Source: Pithys albifrons albifrons (lineage: Eukaryota; Chordata; Aves; Passeriformes; Thamnophilidae). Taken from it: 64,000 nucleotides of DNA. The stretch spans positions 33,545,724 to 33,609,723 of the forward strand of contig NC_092463.1 in the NCBI RefSeq assembly GCF_047495875.1, written 5' to 3'. How positions within the stretch are numbered: the stretch's first letter is position 1; each line of letters begins with the position of its first letter. Positions 63,710-64,000 of the stretch are shown one piece after another. The translations under genes were made by a program, and so were the position numbers. The notes beneath the pieces are model-generated. The model was not told the DNA's origin. It ran no database searches and saw only the letters and a program-made list of their open reading frames with translations.

Positions 63710-64000
63710 TTAATGAAAATGATCAAATCATCCTTATTTTCCATTTTCAGAGGAAAAACAACATAGCGTTTGTAATTTAAAAGGGCAAACCACACAGCAC
63801 TGAAATATACCCACTTGAGTAAATCAGTATGGACAGAGGAGCACTGGCCACTACAAACAGCAGCACTGTGTGTATGTTACTGAGGGGTTTCAGTGAAAAA
63901 GACAGAATGGTTTGGTCATATATTGCTCAGCAATTAGACACATGCACACCAAAATCTCTTCATGGGTATGTTGATTTCACTGATGTTAAATTTTGTCCTG
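63710..64000. other. Window end, nothing recognised
   Basis: AT-rich sequence without a reading frame or repeat signature. Confidence 0.5.

Overview
This is vertebrate nuclear DNA from a bird. The evidence is a GC-rich CpG-island promoter, GT-AG introns, several CR1 LINE fragments and endogenous-retrovirus LTRs of types I associate with songbirds. A passerine is my best inference from the LTR types; it is not proven. There is no bacterial, plasmid or phage content, and no CRISPR array or operon.

The one clear protein-coding gene is thrombospondin-1 (THBS1), on the plus strand from about 43,890 to 59,660. All 22 exons can be placed. Exon 1 is non-coding, the start codon is at 44,204 in exon 2, and the stop is at 57,323-57,325, only 8 nt into exon 22. 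The joined reading frame is 3,534 nt (1,177 codons plus stop) with every splice phase consistent. Domain order is signal peptide, N-terminal laminin-G-like domain, coiled coil with two linker cysteines, VWC domain, three type 1 repeats, three EGF-like modules, type 3 calcium-binding repeats with RGD, and the C-terminal lectin-like domain. The KRFK, RGD and two VVM motifs are all present. A 2.3-kb 3'UTR ends at twin AATAAA signals.

Positions 1-43,000 are a gene-poor 5' flank. I find no supported gene there. It holds CR1 fragments (1,958; 8,021; 34,375; 35,198; 40,062), LTRs (3,622; 11,057; 22,935; 27,382 minus; 36,151; 41,931) and simple repeats. The LTR at 41,931-42,302 lies about 1.6 kb upstream of THBS1 in the same orientation and keeps TATA and poly(A) motifs. 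A CRE/CArG/ETS-like cluster lies at 42,938-42,982, just upstream of the CpG island.

Positions 59,660-64,000 are the 3' flank. They contain a possible terminal exon of a convergent minus-strand gene (60,484-60,578, with a poly(A) signal at 60,328-60,333). They also contain a well-preserved 5S-rRNA-derived sequence on the minus strand (63,557-63,658), probably the head of a SINE-like element reaching to about 63,362. Nothing here amounts to an undescribed multi-gene system. The observations most worth checking are the 5S-derived element, the convergent exon, the promoter-proximal LTR and the type 1 repeat motif variation.
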